Source: a virus. From it: 41,740 nucleotides of DNA. Below, piece by piece: positions 12,763 to 21,637 of the stretch. Position numbers and translations under genes: made by a program. Position 1 is the first letter of the stretch. Every line of letters begins with the position of its first letter. The notes under the pieces were generated by a model. It worked only from the letters and a program-made list of their open reading frames with translations. It ran no database searches and was not told the origin of the DNA. The stretch spans positions 1 to 41,740 of IMG/VR virus record IMGVR_UViG_3300044644_002087; one strand, written 5' to 3'.

Positions 12763-13160
12763 TGTCTAAATTTACTTTTGTTTGTCAGGAAGAATCTATG
12801 CCTTTTGTGCATAGCATTCAATCTAAAAGAACCGTTGAGTTCAATGCAGAAACATTGGATGATATTTTGAATGAGTTTGAAATGTTCTTGCGTGGTGCAG
12901 GATTTCATTTTGAGGGTCATTTGGATTTCGTAAATGAAGATGATTTTATTCAATTTGAAAATGAAGAAGATGACCTCGAAGAATCAAAACAAAGATGGAA
13001 TGCCACAGTTCATTCATTGATGAATCCTCCTAAATTTCGTGCCAATGCAACCACTTGCGAAGTGTGCGGATTGAACAAAGAAATGATGGCAACACATCAT
13101 TGTTATGACGATAATTGTCCTGTTCACGCACCACAATCAGTATGTAAAAGTGAAGAATAA
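12762..13160 (+). CDS. protein with C-terminal zinc-binding cluster
   Basis: A 132-residue acidic protein. It has a conserved-looking TVEFNAETLDDILNEFEMFLRGAGFHFEGH-type region (residues about 25-55) and a C-terminal set of Cys/His residues (CEVCGLNKE, then HHCYDDNCPVH) likely to bind zinc. It is coupled by TAATG to dsbA and gp33, so it may share the late-transcription context. Function unknown; relatives are known from T4-like cyanophages. Confidence 0.75.
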   Translation: MSKFTFVCQEESMPFVHSIQSKRTVEFNAETLDDILNEFEMFLRGAGFHFEGHLDFVNEDDFIQFENEEDDLEESKQRWNATVHSLMNPPKFRANATTCEVCGLNKEMMATHHCYDDNCPVHAPQSVCKSEE

Positions 13161-13384
13161 TGCCAACAAAAGATGAAATGGCGAAGTTTGCCAAAGCCAT
13201 TGACGCTCTTGTTTCCAAAACTGATTACAATCACATAGAAGCGATTGTAGAATACTGTAAACAAACTGGACTTGAAATAGAAGTGGCGGCAACATTAGTA
13301 AACGCCAATTTAAAATCTAAGTTGGAAGGTGATGCTATGGATAATAACATGTTGAAAGAGAAAAGTTCTCGTTTACCTTTATGA
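13160..13384 (+). CDS. 33: gp33-like late transcription coactivator
   Basis: A 74-residue protein matching T4 gp33, which joins RNA polymerase to the sliding clamp (with gp55) at late promoters. HIEAIVEYCKQTGLEIEVAA and TLVNANLKSKLE are the recognisable core, and the acidic or hydrophobic C-terminus would touch the clamp. Its position between dsbA and gp59 agrees with T4. It overlaps gp59 as ATGA. Late promoter motifs seen in this window are its expected targets. Confidence 0.85.
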   Translation: MPTKDEMAKFAKAIDALVSKTDYNHIEAIVEYCKQTGLEIEVAATLVNANLKSKLEGDAMDNNMLKEKSSRLPL

Positions 13385-13971
13385 CTGGTTATGAAACATT
13401 TGGAATATACGAATCTTTAAAACTACATTTCTCAAAGGACACATACGATTTTTTCAAATACAATGGTAAAACAAACCATTCGGTTCAGTCCTTTGAAAAT
13501 CGTAAAGACAAGTATCATTTCTATAAACTTTCCCGAAAGTATACCAACAAGGATGCCTTAATAGATTTCTTGGTTGCCAACTTTCTGGAAGACGATAAAA
13601 CATGGGTTGGTAAACTTTTAGAAGAAGATGCTGATATAAGATATCGTAATCGTCAAAAAGTCGTCCAAAGTCTTTCCTATGCGTTTGAGAATGATTGTAG
13701 AACAGTCTTTGAGAATCTAAGTGATCCAAATGAGGTCATCAAAACGGATGGCGATTACCCGGTATTATTGACAAAGGCATTACGCAAAGAGATTACAATT
13801 GAAACTTTGGTGATACTGAATAAAATTCTAAATTTCTTTCCGATGTGGGATAAAAAAATCACCGATACAATTCGTTGGCCTGATTTTAGGCGTAAATGTG
13901 AAAAGTATGCCTCATTTTTACCACAAGATGTTGTAAAATTCAAGTTGATATTGAAAAAGGTTTTGGAATGA
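13381..13971 (+). CDS. 59: gp59-like helicase loader
   Basis: A 196-residue protein like T4 gp59, the loader that places the replicative helicase gp41 on forked DNA. The signature is FFKYNGKTNHSVQSFENRKD, then KYHFYKLSRKY, with a C-terminal helical domain (FFPMWDKKITDTIRWPDFRRK). Length is close to T4 gp59 (about 217). It is coupled by ATGA to gp33 and to the HAD gene. gp59 also contacts gp32, whose gene is two genes downstream. Confidence 0.85.
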   Translation: MTGYETFGIYESLKLHFSKDTYDFFKYNGKTNHSVQSFENRKDKYHFYKLSRKYTNKDALIDFLVANFLEDDKTWVGKLLEEDADIRYRNRQKVVQSLSYAFENDCRTVFENLSDPNEVIKTDGDYPVLLTKALRKEITIETLVILNKILNFFPMWDKKITDTIRWPDFRRKCEKYASFLPQDVVKFKLILKKVLE

Positions 13972-14459
13972 AAAAATTATACCTTGATATGGATGGCGTT
14001 CTCTCTGATTTTGAGGGTGCATTTTCTGGTCATTATGGACCTGACACCTTAAAGAACCGAGAAAAAAAGTTATGGACAGAAGAATGGCCTAATTTCATTT
14101 TAGAGAAAAAAGGATTCGAATCTCTTCCTTGGTGGCCAGGTGGCCAAGAAATGGTCAAGTTTGCAAAAGAACTTGCCAAGAAAGGGATTGAAGTAGAAAT
14201 TCTGACTTCATCTGGTGGTGAAAAATATCACAATGAGGTGAAAGAGCAGAAGATTGCTTGGTTAAAGAAAAATGGTATTGCATTTAAACCGAATGTTGTG
14301 CCTGGTCGTAAACATAAGAGAGATTATGCAGGACCTGGCATTGTTTTAGTTGATGATACCTTAGATGTTATTCAAGCATTTAATAAAGCAGGCGGTATCG
14401 GCATACATCACAAAGATTTGGGCGATACTATTGAAAAAATAAAAACCCTGCTTGCATGA
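13968..14459 (+). CDS. HAD-like phosphatase, 5'-nucleotidase type
   Basis: A 163-residue HAD-family protein. Motif I is LDMDGVLSDF (D7, D9), motif II EILTSSGG, the lysine KK in AWLKKNG, and motif IV VLVDDTLDV. These match phage and bacterial 5'(3')-deoxyribonucleotidases. It could release nucleosides from monophosphates or process DNA ends; the substrate is inferred only. It overlaps gp59 as ATGA. Confidence 0.85.
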   Translation: MKKLYLDMDGVLSDFEGAFSGHYGPDTLKNREKKLWTEEWPNFILEKKGFESLPWWPGGQEMVKFAKELAKKGIEVEILTSSGGEKYHNEVKEQKIAWLKKNGIAFKPNVVPGRKHKRDYAGPGIVLVDDTLDVIQAFNKAGGIGIHHKDLGDTIEKIKTLLA

Positions 14460-14462
14460 ACA

Positions 14463-14469
14463 CTAAATA
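14463..14469 (+). promoter_or_regulatory. candidate late promoter (CTAAATA) upstream of gp32
   Basis: CTAAATA followed by TAAGATAC, 74 bases before the gp32 start. It matches the late -10 motif of T4-like cyanophages and of the element at 11267. Confidence 0.5.
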
Positions 14470-14498
14470 TAAGATACATTATGTTTATGTGAATAAGT

Positions 14499-14531
14499 CG
14501 TTTATATACCGTTAATACTCCGTTTATACGA
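14499..14531 (+). promoter_or_regulatory. tandem 11-nt repeats in the gp32 leader
   Basis: Three adjacent 11-base units: CGTTTATATAC (14499-14509), CGTTAATACTC (14510-14520) and CGTTTATACGA (14521-14531). They end at the ribosome site (AAAGGA) of gp32. T4 gp32 represses its own translation by binding an unpaired AU-rich leader, so these repeats are a candidate operator. Confidence 0.5.
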
Positions 14532-14542
14532 AAGGAAATACA

Positions 14543-15436
14543 ATGAGTAGTTTTGCAAATTTAAAGCGTGGTCGCAATGACTTCGCTAAACTCACAAAGG
14601 CTATTGAAGCCACAACCCAAACCGCTGAAAGCGGATCCAAAGAAGATACCCGATTCTGGCAACCTGAAGTAGATAAAGCAGGTAACGGCATGGCTGTTAT
14701 TCGTTTTCTACCCGCACCTGCCGCTGATGGTGATGATGCTCTACCTTGGGTTCGTGTGTTCTCTCATGGATTTCAAGGTCCTGGCGGTTGGTTCATTGAT
14801 AATTGTTTGACAACTATTAATGAGAAATGTCCAGTTTGTGAACACAACAATACATTATGGAATTCTGGCATTGAAGCAAATAAAGATATTGCTCGTAAAC
14901 AAAAACGAAAACTATCTTATATTGCGAACATCTTGGTAGTTTCTGACCCTGCCAATAAAGAAAATGAAGGACAAGTCCGTCTTTTCAAATTTGGTAAGAA
15001 AATCTTTGATAAGATTACTGAAGCAATGAATCCAGATTTTGAAGATGAGAAAGCAGTCAACCCATTTGATATGTGGGAAGGTGCCAACTTCAAGTTGAAG
15101 ATTCGTAATGTTGAAGGTTATCGTAATTATGATAAATCAGAGTTTGCGGAAGTATCTGCACTTTTTGATGGTAATGATGAAAAACTTGAAGCACTTTGGA
15201 AATCAGAACATGGTATTAAAGAGTTTGCTGAAAAGAAACAATTTAAACCTTATGAACAGTTGAAATCACGCCTCGACAAAGTTCTTGGTTTTGATGGTAC
15301 TGCCTCTGCAACAAAGACCAAAGCAGTTGATTCAGTTGTTTCTTCAATTAAAGATGAAGATGTGTCCATGATTGATAAATCGATTGGTGATGATGAAGAT
15401 TTGGACTATTTCAAATCTCTTGCAGAACAAGATTAA
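14543..15436 (+). CDS. 32: gp32-like single-stranded DNA-binding protein
   Basis: This 297-residue protein is a homologue of T4 gp32, which coats single-stranded DNA in replication, recombination and repair. The N-terminal cooperativity region has a LAST-like basic patch (LKRGRNDFAKLTKAIE). The zinc ligands are H75, C88, C96 and C99 (FSHGFQGPGGWF, DNCLTTINEKCPVCEH). The core has FDMWEGANFKLKIRNVEGY with aromatic DNA-contact residues, and the acidic C-terminus (KDEDVSMIDKSIGDDEDLDY) contacts other replication proteins. It is preceded by the repeated leader and closed by a strong terminator. Confidence 0.95.
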   Translation: MSSFANLKRGRNDFAKLTKAIEATTQTAESGSKEDTRFWQPEVDKAGNGMAVIRFLPAPAADGDDALPWVRVFSHGFQGPGGWFIDNCLTTINEKCPVCEHNNTLWNSGIEANKDIARKQKRKLSYIANILVVSDPANKENEGQVRLFKFGKKIFDKITEAMNPDFEDEKAVNPFDMWEGANFKLKIRNVEGYRNYDKSEFAEVSALFDGNDEKLEALWKSEHGIKEFAEKKQFKPYEQLKSRLDKVLGFDGTASATKTKAVDSVVSSIKDEDVSMIDKSIGDDEDLDYFKSLAEQD

Positions 15437-15456
15437 GTAATTAATCTCTTTCTTCC

Positions 15457-15480
15457 AACCCGGCCTTGCGCCGGGTTTTT
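15457..15480 (+). terminator. rho-independent terminator of gp32
   Basis: AACCCGGC (15457-15464), loop CTTGC, GCCGGGTT (15470-15477), then TTT. It separates gp32 from the minus-strand gene that ends at 15479 by convergent transcription. On the minus strand no T-run follows. Confidence 0.9.
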
Positions 15481-17482
15481 AACTGGCGTTAACGCTTAGA
15501 TTATTTGTTCTTTCTATATTCACAACAGAAGGATTTCCAACTTTACCTTGTTGTCTCTGTAACATAGCTAATTTGGAAGATTCTTTAGTTAATCCTAAAA
15601 CTTCTCCAGTTTGTAAATCTTTGTCACTTAAAAAATTTCCATAATATTGGTCCGCAATCATTCTCACCGGCTTATCACCCATTGCAATAAGTGTTGGTGC
15701 TGCGGTTTTTAAAGGATCCCATGTGCTTTCTTTATGTTGGTTATAGTTATCTTTATTTCGATGTTCAAAATGTAAATGTGGACCTTTACTCTGTCCTGTA
15801 TTACCCATGAGACCAATTATTGTTCCGGGGTCAAGTTCTTGACCCTTTTTAACATTGATTTCATCCAAATGACCAAAACGAAGGAACTCATTGTTTATTG
15901 CTAAGGTAATCATATTACCATAACCATTCACCATACCTGCATTAGTTACTTTTGCATAAGTTAAAATTTGAATGGGTGATCCACGAGGAATTCCCGCATA
16001 ATCAACTCCATAGTGAAATTGAGGTGGCGCTAAAGTTCCATCTTTATTTTTAAATTGTCTCATTCCATATTTTGATGTTACTACCGCCTGGCCTTTAGTA
16101 GTTGGATATGTTACATTTTCATCACCAGAAGTTTTTTCCTTTTCTTTTTTAGGTTCTTGCACAGGAGTCTTTTTTGGAGGTTGAGGTGCAGGTGTTGGTG
16201 AAGGAGTAGGCGCTGGTGCAGGCGGCGCAGGAGGAACTATTGGTGGTGGAAGTTTAGATACTTTTTCTTCTTGTTTTTTAATTTCTTTTTGTCTTCCTGA
16301 AATTAAAACACCGGTTATTGGATCATAAACTTCTTCATCCAAATCCTTTTCTTTCCAATTTAATTTCTCTATTTTTTCTTTCCAAATACTTCTTCTTTTT
16401 ACCAATGCCTCTTTTTTCACATTTAATTCAGAAATTTCACCATCAAGTTTAGTGCCATCATCTTGCAATTGTTTAACATAGGCATCTCGTTCTTCTTTTT
16501 TACCTCTTGTTCGAACTTCATTTACATCAATACCAAAAACATCTAATGCAAGCCAATATTTTAAAGATTCTGCTTCGGTAACCAAAGTGTTTTTGGCCAA
16601 AGATAAAAATCTACCTATACCATCAATAGTTTTTATTGTTGCATCTTCTAAGGTGTTAAAAATTACTGATGCTTCTTCTTTGTTAATCAAACCAAAAGAA
16701 ACTGCATTAAGAAAATCAATAGAGCCTGTTCTGAACCATTCATACCAATCAAAATTTACAACAAAATCTTTAAATTTTATCGCACCAGTTTTTACTCCAT
16801 CAAAAGTATTTGAAATAAAAGTTCCAATATCAGAAACGGCAATAACCATACTGCCAATTGCAACCATTAAACCGCTTACCAATAAATTAATAATTTTAGA
16901 AAAAGAGAATCTACCTTCAGATTCATCTGTTGTTTTTTCTGATTTTTTAGGAAGTCTAACAAATAATTGTTGATTCGACCTAGCATCAGAAATTTCTTTA
17001 CCTAAAATACCACCTTCCGCCGGTCGGCCGCCCTCTAATTTAACTAACTGTGTGAAACCTTTATTAATCTTTTTAAATTCTTGTGCAATGGTTTTAAAAG
17101 AAAGACCCATCTTAGCAAACACTTTTAAAGATGCCGTAAAGTCTAATTTTGTTTTCTCTTGTTCGGCTTTTGGTTTTTCTTCTTCTGAATTTTTCTTTTC
17201 TTCTGGAGATTTGATTGTTGTCGATTGCTTAGTTTGAGGTGTAGCTGATTGTTTTACCAATTCCTGAATAATTTTTTCTCTGAATGGTGTTAAAACAAAA
17301 TCAGAATAACCAGGTTGAGTTGCAGCTTTCATTTGTTTTGACAACAACAAATCAGCCGCTTCTTCATTGGCTTTTTCTTTGACCCTTTTTAATTGTTCCT
17401 TCGTTAAATCTTTCCCACCATTTGACAAGATTAAACCAATTTGATTGGAATCTAAAAGTTCGTTGAATTTTTTATTATCCAT
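15479..17482 (-). CDS. tail-associated protein with C-terminal M23 metallopeptidase domain
   Basis: This 667-residue protein has several parts. A charged helical N-terminus (1-120) precedes a LVKLEGG...GGILGKE segment and a membrane-like stretch (LLVSGLMVAIGSMVIAVSDIG, about 205-228). A coiled-coil region and a Pro/Ala linker (PPPIVPPAPPAPAPTPSP) follow, then an M23 zinc endopeptidase domain with H490-x3-D494, H538 and H569-x-H571 (HYGVDYA, RFGHL, GPHLHFEH). M23 enzymes cut peptidoglycan peptides. It is the last of three tandem tail proteins with the same plan. It probably opens the cell wall during DNA injection, taking the place of the lysozyme domain missing from gp5. Confidence 0.85.
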   Translation of the reverse strand: MDNKKFNELLDSNQIGLILSNGGKDLTKEQLKRVKEKANEEAADLLLSKQMKAATQPGYSDFVLTPFREKIIQELVKQSATPQTKQSTTIKSPEEKKNSEEEKPKAEQEKTKLDFTASLKVFAKMGLSFKTIAQEFKKINKGFTQLVKLEGGRPAEGGILGKEISDARSNQQLFVRLPKKSEKTTDESEGRFSFSKIINLLVSGLMVAIGSMVIAVSDIGTFISNTFDGVKTGAIKFKDFVVNFDWYEWFRTGSIDFLNAVSFGLINKEEASVIFNTLEDATIKTIDGIGRFLSLAKNTLVTEAESLKYWLALDVFGIDVNEVRTRGKKEERDAYVKQLQDDGTKLDGEISELNVKKEALVKRRSIWKEKIEKLNWKEKDLDEEVYDPITGVLISGRQKEIKKQEEKVSKLPPPIVPPAPPAPAPTPSPTPAPQPPKKTPVQEPKKEKEKTSGDENVTYPTTKGQAVVTSKYGMRQFKNKDGTLAPPQFHYGVDYAGIPRGSPIQILTYAKVTNAGMVNGYGNMITLAINNEFLRFGHLDEINVKKGQELDPGTIIGLMGNTGQSKGPHLHFEHRNKDNYNQHKESTWDPLKTAAPTLIAMGDKPVRMIADQYYGNFLSDKDLQTGEVLGLTKESSKLAMLQRQQGKVGNPSVVNIERTNNLSVNAS

Positions 17483-19909
17483 TTACACAACTCTACTCAA
17501 CAGGATTGAAGCATTATCAACTTTTTCAACATCTTTTTTAGGAAGATTTTTCGCCAACTTTGTATTATCGGTATGTTTAATGTTTACAACATCATATTCA
17601 ACAGGTTTCTTTTGTTGACGATGACCCAAAAACATTTCTTTTGAATCATAAATTATTTTTTTACCAGTTGCAGGTTCAACAACAGTAAATGCATTAGAAA
17701 GTGTGGAGGTATCGGGACCACCAGTACCAATAGAAGCTACTGCGGCTTCAGCATATTTGGTTCCTTTTTCTTTTGCATGTTTAATTTGTTCTGCATAGTT
17801 TTCATCTTTAAAATAAGAATGACTTGCATTGAGACCTGCACCACCTCTGGCCACATTTAAAATGATAAATTTTAAAGCTTCTTCATCACTTTCAAATTTA
17901 TTCATTCTTTCAATACCCAATTTTACTTTTTTTCCGCCAATGGAACTTGCAAGATACATTAAAGCGGCTTCGGCCGCAATTTTTGGATTTGATGATATCA
18001 AGTCTGGATTACTTTCAAGAGGTTGGTTAATTAAATTTCCAACCATTTTATAAGTGTTTTTAAATGTTATTTGTATGTAACCACGCCCACGGTATTTGTA
18101 TCCATCTCCTGGTTCCGTATTACCCATTTTAAAGCCTCTTGGAGAATAAAGACCGTATGCTATATCATAAAATTTTTCGTTATCATAGAAAATTTTTAAA
18201 AGTTCGTCATCATCCATATATTTTCCACCATCCATAGTTTTAAGTTGTGGAAAAACTTCTCTGACTCTTTCTGGACCAGTTAAATTCTTTTTTGTGCCGT
18301 ATTCATAAGTCCTAGACTTATCTTTTACTTGTTTTATATAACTTCCTGCTCCCATTTCTTTTGCAGATGGACTGATACCCGATTCTTTTGCTGATGTTTG
18401 AAGAATTGCTTTTAAAGCATGTTTGTTTGTAAGTCCAAGACTAATTAATTCTTTAACGAGAGTTTTTGCTCTCTCAAAGGTATCTTTTTCATCATCATTT
18501 AATTTTTGTTGTTTTGTTTTTTTCTTATCTTCTGGTTTTGGTGCTGGAGCCGGTGCTGGAGCAGGAGCCGGCTTTGTTGGTGCTGGAGCCGGTGCTGGAG
18601 CAGGAGCCGGCTTTGTTGGTGCTGGAGCCGGTGCAGGTTCTTCTCTTTTTACTTCTTGGCGTTTAGGTGGAGGAATTTCAGTCGGTTTTTTAGGAGGCAT
18701 TTTATTTTCTGCCTGAGCAATTCTTCTCTCCGCTTCATATTCTTCTTTTTCTAGTGTATTAATTTTATCAACAAGACGGCGTTTTTTTTCAAATTTTTCT
18801 CGGTTACTATTTGCAAGACCTGTAATATATTCAGATTCTTTTTCAGCAGATTTTCTTGCATTTTCTTTTTGTTTTCTATCTTCTTCTAAAGCCTCTTCAA
18901 CAATTTTCTCATATTCTTTTTCTTTACCATCAATATCAAAATCTTTTTTACTTTTTTCAAATATAGGTGTGATAATATTGTCTAACTTTTCGGAAATAAA
19001 GTTATAAGATATCTTCACTACATTTTTTATTTTTTCATATACAGTTTTAAAAAAGTTTGAAATGAAACCTCCTGCGCCATACATTTTATTGGCAATCAAT
19101 TTTCTATCGAAAATACCAAAAGTAATACCTTCAATTATACCTGAAAAGAATCCAACAAACCCATTGCCTCCATCGGCAATTTCATCAATCGCTCCCATAA
19201 TACCATCATATAAAACAAATCCCGCAGTAACAACAATTGCAACTATAGGAGCAAAAGGTCCTGTTGCGGCCGAACTGGCCATGATTGTTGCTAAACGGGC
19301 AGTTAAACGGGGAAGTGCTCGTTTAAAAAGTGGTCCTAACTTTTTAAGTAATTCAAATCCTTTTTTTAATAAACCTTTGACAAATGGTTTTCCTTTTTCT
19401 CTCCACCATTCAACAATAATTTTTTTAAAGTCTAATTTTTTAAAAAAGTTTTTAATTTCTCTTTTAAACCTGTTAATTGTTTTAACGAGTTTTTTAAAAA
19501 TTTCATTTTTTCTTAACCGTAACATTACTTTTGTTGCAAGTTTTTTAAAGACTTGTTTTAATCTTTTTCGAATAAAGAAACCTAAAATACCTCCAGATGA
19601 ATCGCCATCAGGGTCGGACTTTCTTACTTTTGATTCAATGTATTTTTCTTTACGAACACGAAAATTAATTGCTCTCTCATCTTCTTTTAAAAAGTGAGCA
19701 TCTTCTTTTTCTCTTGCTTCAATACCAAACGCTCTCACCAAATTGATGATGTTTTGGTTAATTAAATTTAAATTGTGGGAGATTTTACCTAATAAAAGAT
19801 AATTCTTGGCGGCTTTCTGTAATGTTTTATCGACACCAGAAACTTTACCCAAACTTACTTTAGATGTAAGTGTTTTCTTGATATCTAAGCCAAGTTCGCT
19901 GGAGTTCAT
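17483..19909 (-). CDS. tail-associated protein with GH19-like lysozyme/chitinase domain
   Basis: This 808-residue protein has a helical N-terminus (INQNIINLVRAFG), a basic membrane-proximal part and a hydrophobic segment (ATGPFAPIVAIVVTAGFVLY). A long coiled coil and a Pro/Ala linker with 13-residue repeats follow. A GH19-like domain runs from about 495 to 720: TSAKESGISPSAKEMG with the likely catalytic Glu, then YRGRGYIQITFKNTY at 606-620. The GH19 fold hydrolyses murein glycan in phage enzymes. It shares N-terminal layout with its two neighbours. Likely function: piercing the host wall at infection. The fold call is strong; the role in the virion is inferred. Confidence 0.8.
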   Translation of the reverse strand: MNSSELGLDIKKTLTSKVSLGKVSGVDKTLQKAAKNYLLLGKISHNLNLINQNIINLVRAFGIEAREKEDAHFLKEDERAINFRVRKEKYIESKVRKSDPDGDSSGGILGFFIRKRLKQVFKKLATKVMLRLRKNEIFKKLVKTINRFKREIKNFFKKLDFKKIIVEWWREKGKPFVKGLLKKGFELLKKLGPLFKRALPRLTARLATIMASSAATGPFAPIVAIVVTAGFVLYDGIMGAIDEIADGGNGFVGFFSGIIEGITFGIFDRKLIANKMYGAGGFISNFFKTVYEKIKNVVKISYNFISEKLDNIITPIFEKSKKDFDIDGKEKEYEKIVEEALEEDRKQKENARKSAEKESEYITGLANSNREKFEKKRRLVDKINTLEKEEYEAERRIAQAENKMPPKKPTEIPPPKRQEVKREEPAPAPAPTKPAPAPAPAPAPTKPAPAPAPAPAPKPEDKKKTKQQKLNDDEKDTFERAKTLVKELISLGLTNKHALKAILQTSAKESGISPSAKEMGAGSYIKQVKDKSRTYEYGTKKNLTGPERVREVFPQLKTMDGGKYMDDDELLKIFYDNEKFYDIAYGLYSPRGFKMGNTEPGDGYKYRGRGYIQITFKNTYKMVGNLINQPLESNPDLISSNPKIAAEAALMYLASSIGGKKVKLGIERMNKFESDEEALKFIILNVARGGAGLNASHSYFKDENYAEQIKHAKEKGTKYAEAAVASIGTGGPDTSTLSNAFTVVEPATGKKIIYDSKEMFLGHRQQKKPVEYDVVNIKHTDNTKLAKNLPKKDVEKVDNASILLSRVV
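18540..18637 (-). repeat. 39-bp tandem repeats coding a Pro-Ala linker
   Basis: Two exact 39-bp units (18540-18578, 18579-18617) and a partial third. On the minus strand each codes KPAPAPAPAPAPT. The repeats form the flexible hinge before the GH19 domain and are GC-rich compared with the rest of the gene. Confidence 0.9.
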
Positions 19910-19915
19910 TTTTTA

Positions 19916-21637
19916 TTAAGCGGTTTTGAAATAAGAATCAATAAAGGAAGAATTATATGCATCAGCAATTTTAGAATCACCGCCAGCAAGTGTACCTTTA
20001 TTGTTGTTTACAGTAGATGAGTTGACAATATTTCCCATATCAGGTCCAGAATCCATTCTTTGACCCTCTGCAACATCCGATGATAATTGTCCTAAAGAAG
20101 AACCCGATGTTCTTGGTGGTACACCATCTTCTGGACTTGGACTAACAGGACCAGCTGAGCTTGATGGTTGTGTACCTGAAGATAAATCTTTTGCAGGAGG
20201 TAATGATGGCGCACTAGGAGAAGATTCTGGTTCTTTACCAGAAATATTTAATCCTAATTGGCGTGCTATTGGGTCTTTTGATTCTTGTGTGGGTGAACTT
20301 TTAATCAAATTAATAATTCTATCACCATCAACACCTCTTGCATTTAATTCGGCACGAAGATTGGGTTCTTCAATTGGATTACCTTTCATGTCGGAGAATC
20401 CAGACATGGATTTAGGGTCTGGTTTTACACCAAACTTTTCAAGTAATTTGATTGCATCTGTTTTTGTATTTACCGGTTCTACTTGTTCCTGTCTATCATT
20501 TCTTCGTGGGTCATTTTCCGCAAAACTTTGACGAGCCGCTTGTGCCTGTTCGTTACTTAAACCAGATGTTACGGGTGCGGGCGGAGTTTCGGGTGTAGGT
20601 GAAGAACTTGGTGCAGATGGAGGTGTAGTTGCATCAGGTCTTGCTCTCTTTTTGAAAGGTCTAAAACCAGGAATCGTAATATCTGATAAACCTATTTTTT
20701 GTGTTTTACCACCAAGACCAGGTACCCAATCAGGAACTTTTATATCGAAAGATGCCTTTGAAAGTGGAATAGTAAACTTATCCCAACCAATATTATCTGA
20801 CATCCAGTTTACTACTCTATCAAACATTTCCGTAAAGAATGTTATGATTGGTTTTAATTCTTCGGATAATTTGTTTAAACTTTCTCTCAGTTCTTTTTCA
20901 CCAAATAGACCACCAGTAATAAAATCTAAGAAACTGCCAACACCTTTAATTAAAGTCTCTTTTACAATATCCGTTTCAGTAATCTTTTTCCAACCTTCTT
21001 TGATTGAATTAAAAAAACTCTCAACCCATTCCATAGGTTTGAAACTTTTTTCGAACCAAGTTGCAATATCAGAACCAAATGTAATTGCTGAACCAATAGC
21101 GGCCATCAATCCAAAAAAGATGAGTGTACCTAATTTTTTAATTGCACCCCAAATGGCACTTAAAATGCCACCACCCTCATCACCTGCGGCCGCCTTCATT
21201 GCGGTTTTAGGTTTACCATCTTTGTCAACTGCAACCGCTTTTGCTTCTTGTTTTTTTCTAGTAGCTTCTAATTCTGCTTCTCTTTGTTCTTCTGTCTTAA
21301 AGAATTTGTCGGCTTTTGTTGAAGTTTCTTTTGCTTTTAACTTTACCAACTTAACAACATTCTGACGAAGCACATTCACATCTCTCGCCATTCCAGGTAA
21401 TGAAATGGAATTTTGAGCGATAATTTTAAGAAATCCTAAACTATCTTGGTTTATTGATGCTGATTCACCTTGGCTTTCTTTAGAAGATTTTGTAGAAGAA
21501 TCTTTTTTAGAAACTTTAGAACGAACAAATGTGGAAAAAATATCTTTCCCACCAAAAAAACTTCGAATAGTTTTTTCTCTCAAATCACTTTCGTCTTTTG
21601 TTTTTTTAGTTTTACTAAAGTAATCTTTTAAGGCCAT
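19916..21637 (-). CDS. tail-associated structural protein, first of three modular paralogues
   Basis: This 573-residue protein has the same plan as the next two genes. A charged helical N-terminus with SISLPGMARDVNVLRQNVVK is followed by a Lys/Ala linker and GGGILSAIWGAIKKLG. Then come a hydrophobic segment (LIFFGLMAAIGSAITFGSD), a globular middle (WVPGLGGKTQKIGLSDITI) and a Ser/Pro/Asp-rich tail. No catalytic domain is seen. Its end (NSSTVNNNKGTLAGG) looks like a surface or attachment region. It begins one base after gp51's stop. It probably belongs to the tail or baseplate hub; this is inferred from position. Confidence 0.7.
   Translation of the reverse strand: MALKDYFSKTKKTKDESDLREKTIRSFFGGKDIFSTFVRSKVSKKDSSTKSSKESQGESASINQDSLGFLKIIAQNSISLPGMARDVNVLRQNVVKLVKLKAKETSTKADKFFKTEEQREAELEATRKKQEAKAVAVDKDGKPKTAMKAAAGDEGGGILSAIWGAIKKLGTLIFFGLMAAIGSAITFGSDIATWFEKSFKPMEWVESFFNSIKEGWKKITETDIVKETLIKGVGSFLDFITGGLFGEKELRESLNKLSEELKPIITFFTEMFDRVVNWMSDNIGWDKFTIPLSKASFDIKVPDWVPGLGGKTQKIGLSDITIPGFRPFKKRARPDATTPPSAPSSSPTPETPPAPVTSGLSNEQAQAARQSFAENDPRRNDRQEQVEPVNTKTDAIKLLEKFGVKPDPKSMSGFSDMKGNPIEEPNLRAELNARGVDGDRIINLIKSSPTQESKDPIARQLGLNISGKEPESSPSAPSLPPAKDLSSGTQPSSSAGPVSPSPEDGVPPRTSGSSLGQLSSDVAEGQRMDSGPDMGNIVNSSTVNNNKGTLAGGDSKIADAYNSSFIDSYFKTA

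Noticed and set aside
18540-18637. CRISPR-like repeat array
   Set aside because: The repeats are contiguous with no spacers and lie in a coding frame. No CRISPR array is seen in the window.
18423-18754. Plus-strand frames rich in GAGAGAG or LVLEPVLEQEP
   Set aside because: They are the opposite strand of the Pro-Ala linker repeats of the GH19-like tail protein and have no ribosome site.
20652-21365. 237-codon plus-strand frame, and a 211-codon one at 19062-19697
   Set aside because: Both are antisense to well-supported minus-strand tail genes; they arise from the AT-rich codon bias and show no domain.
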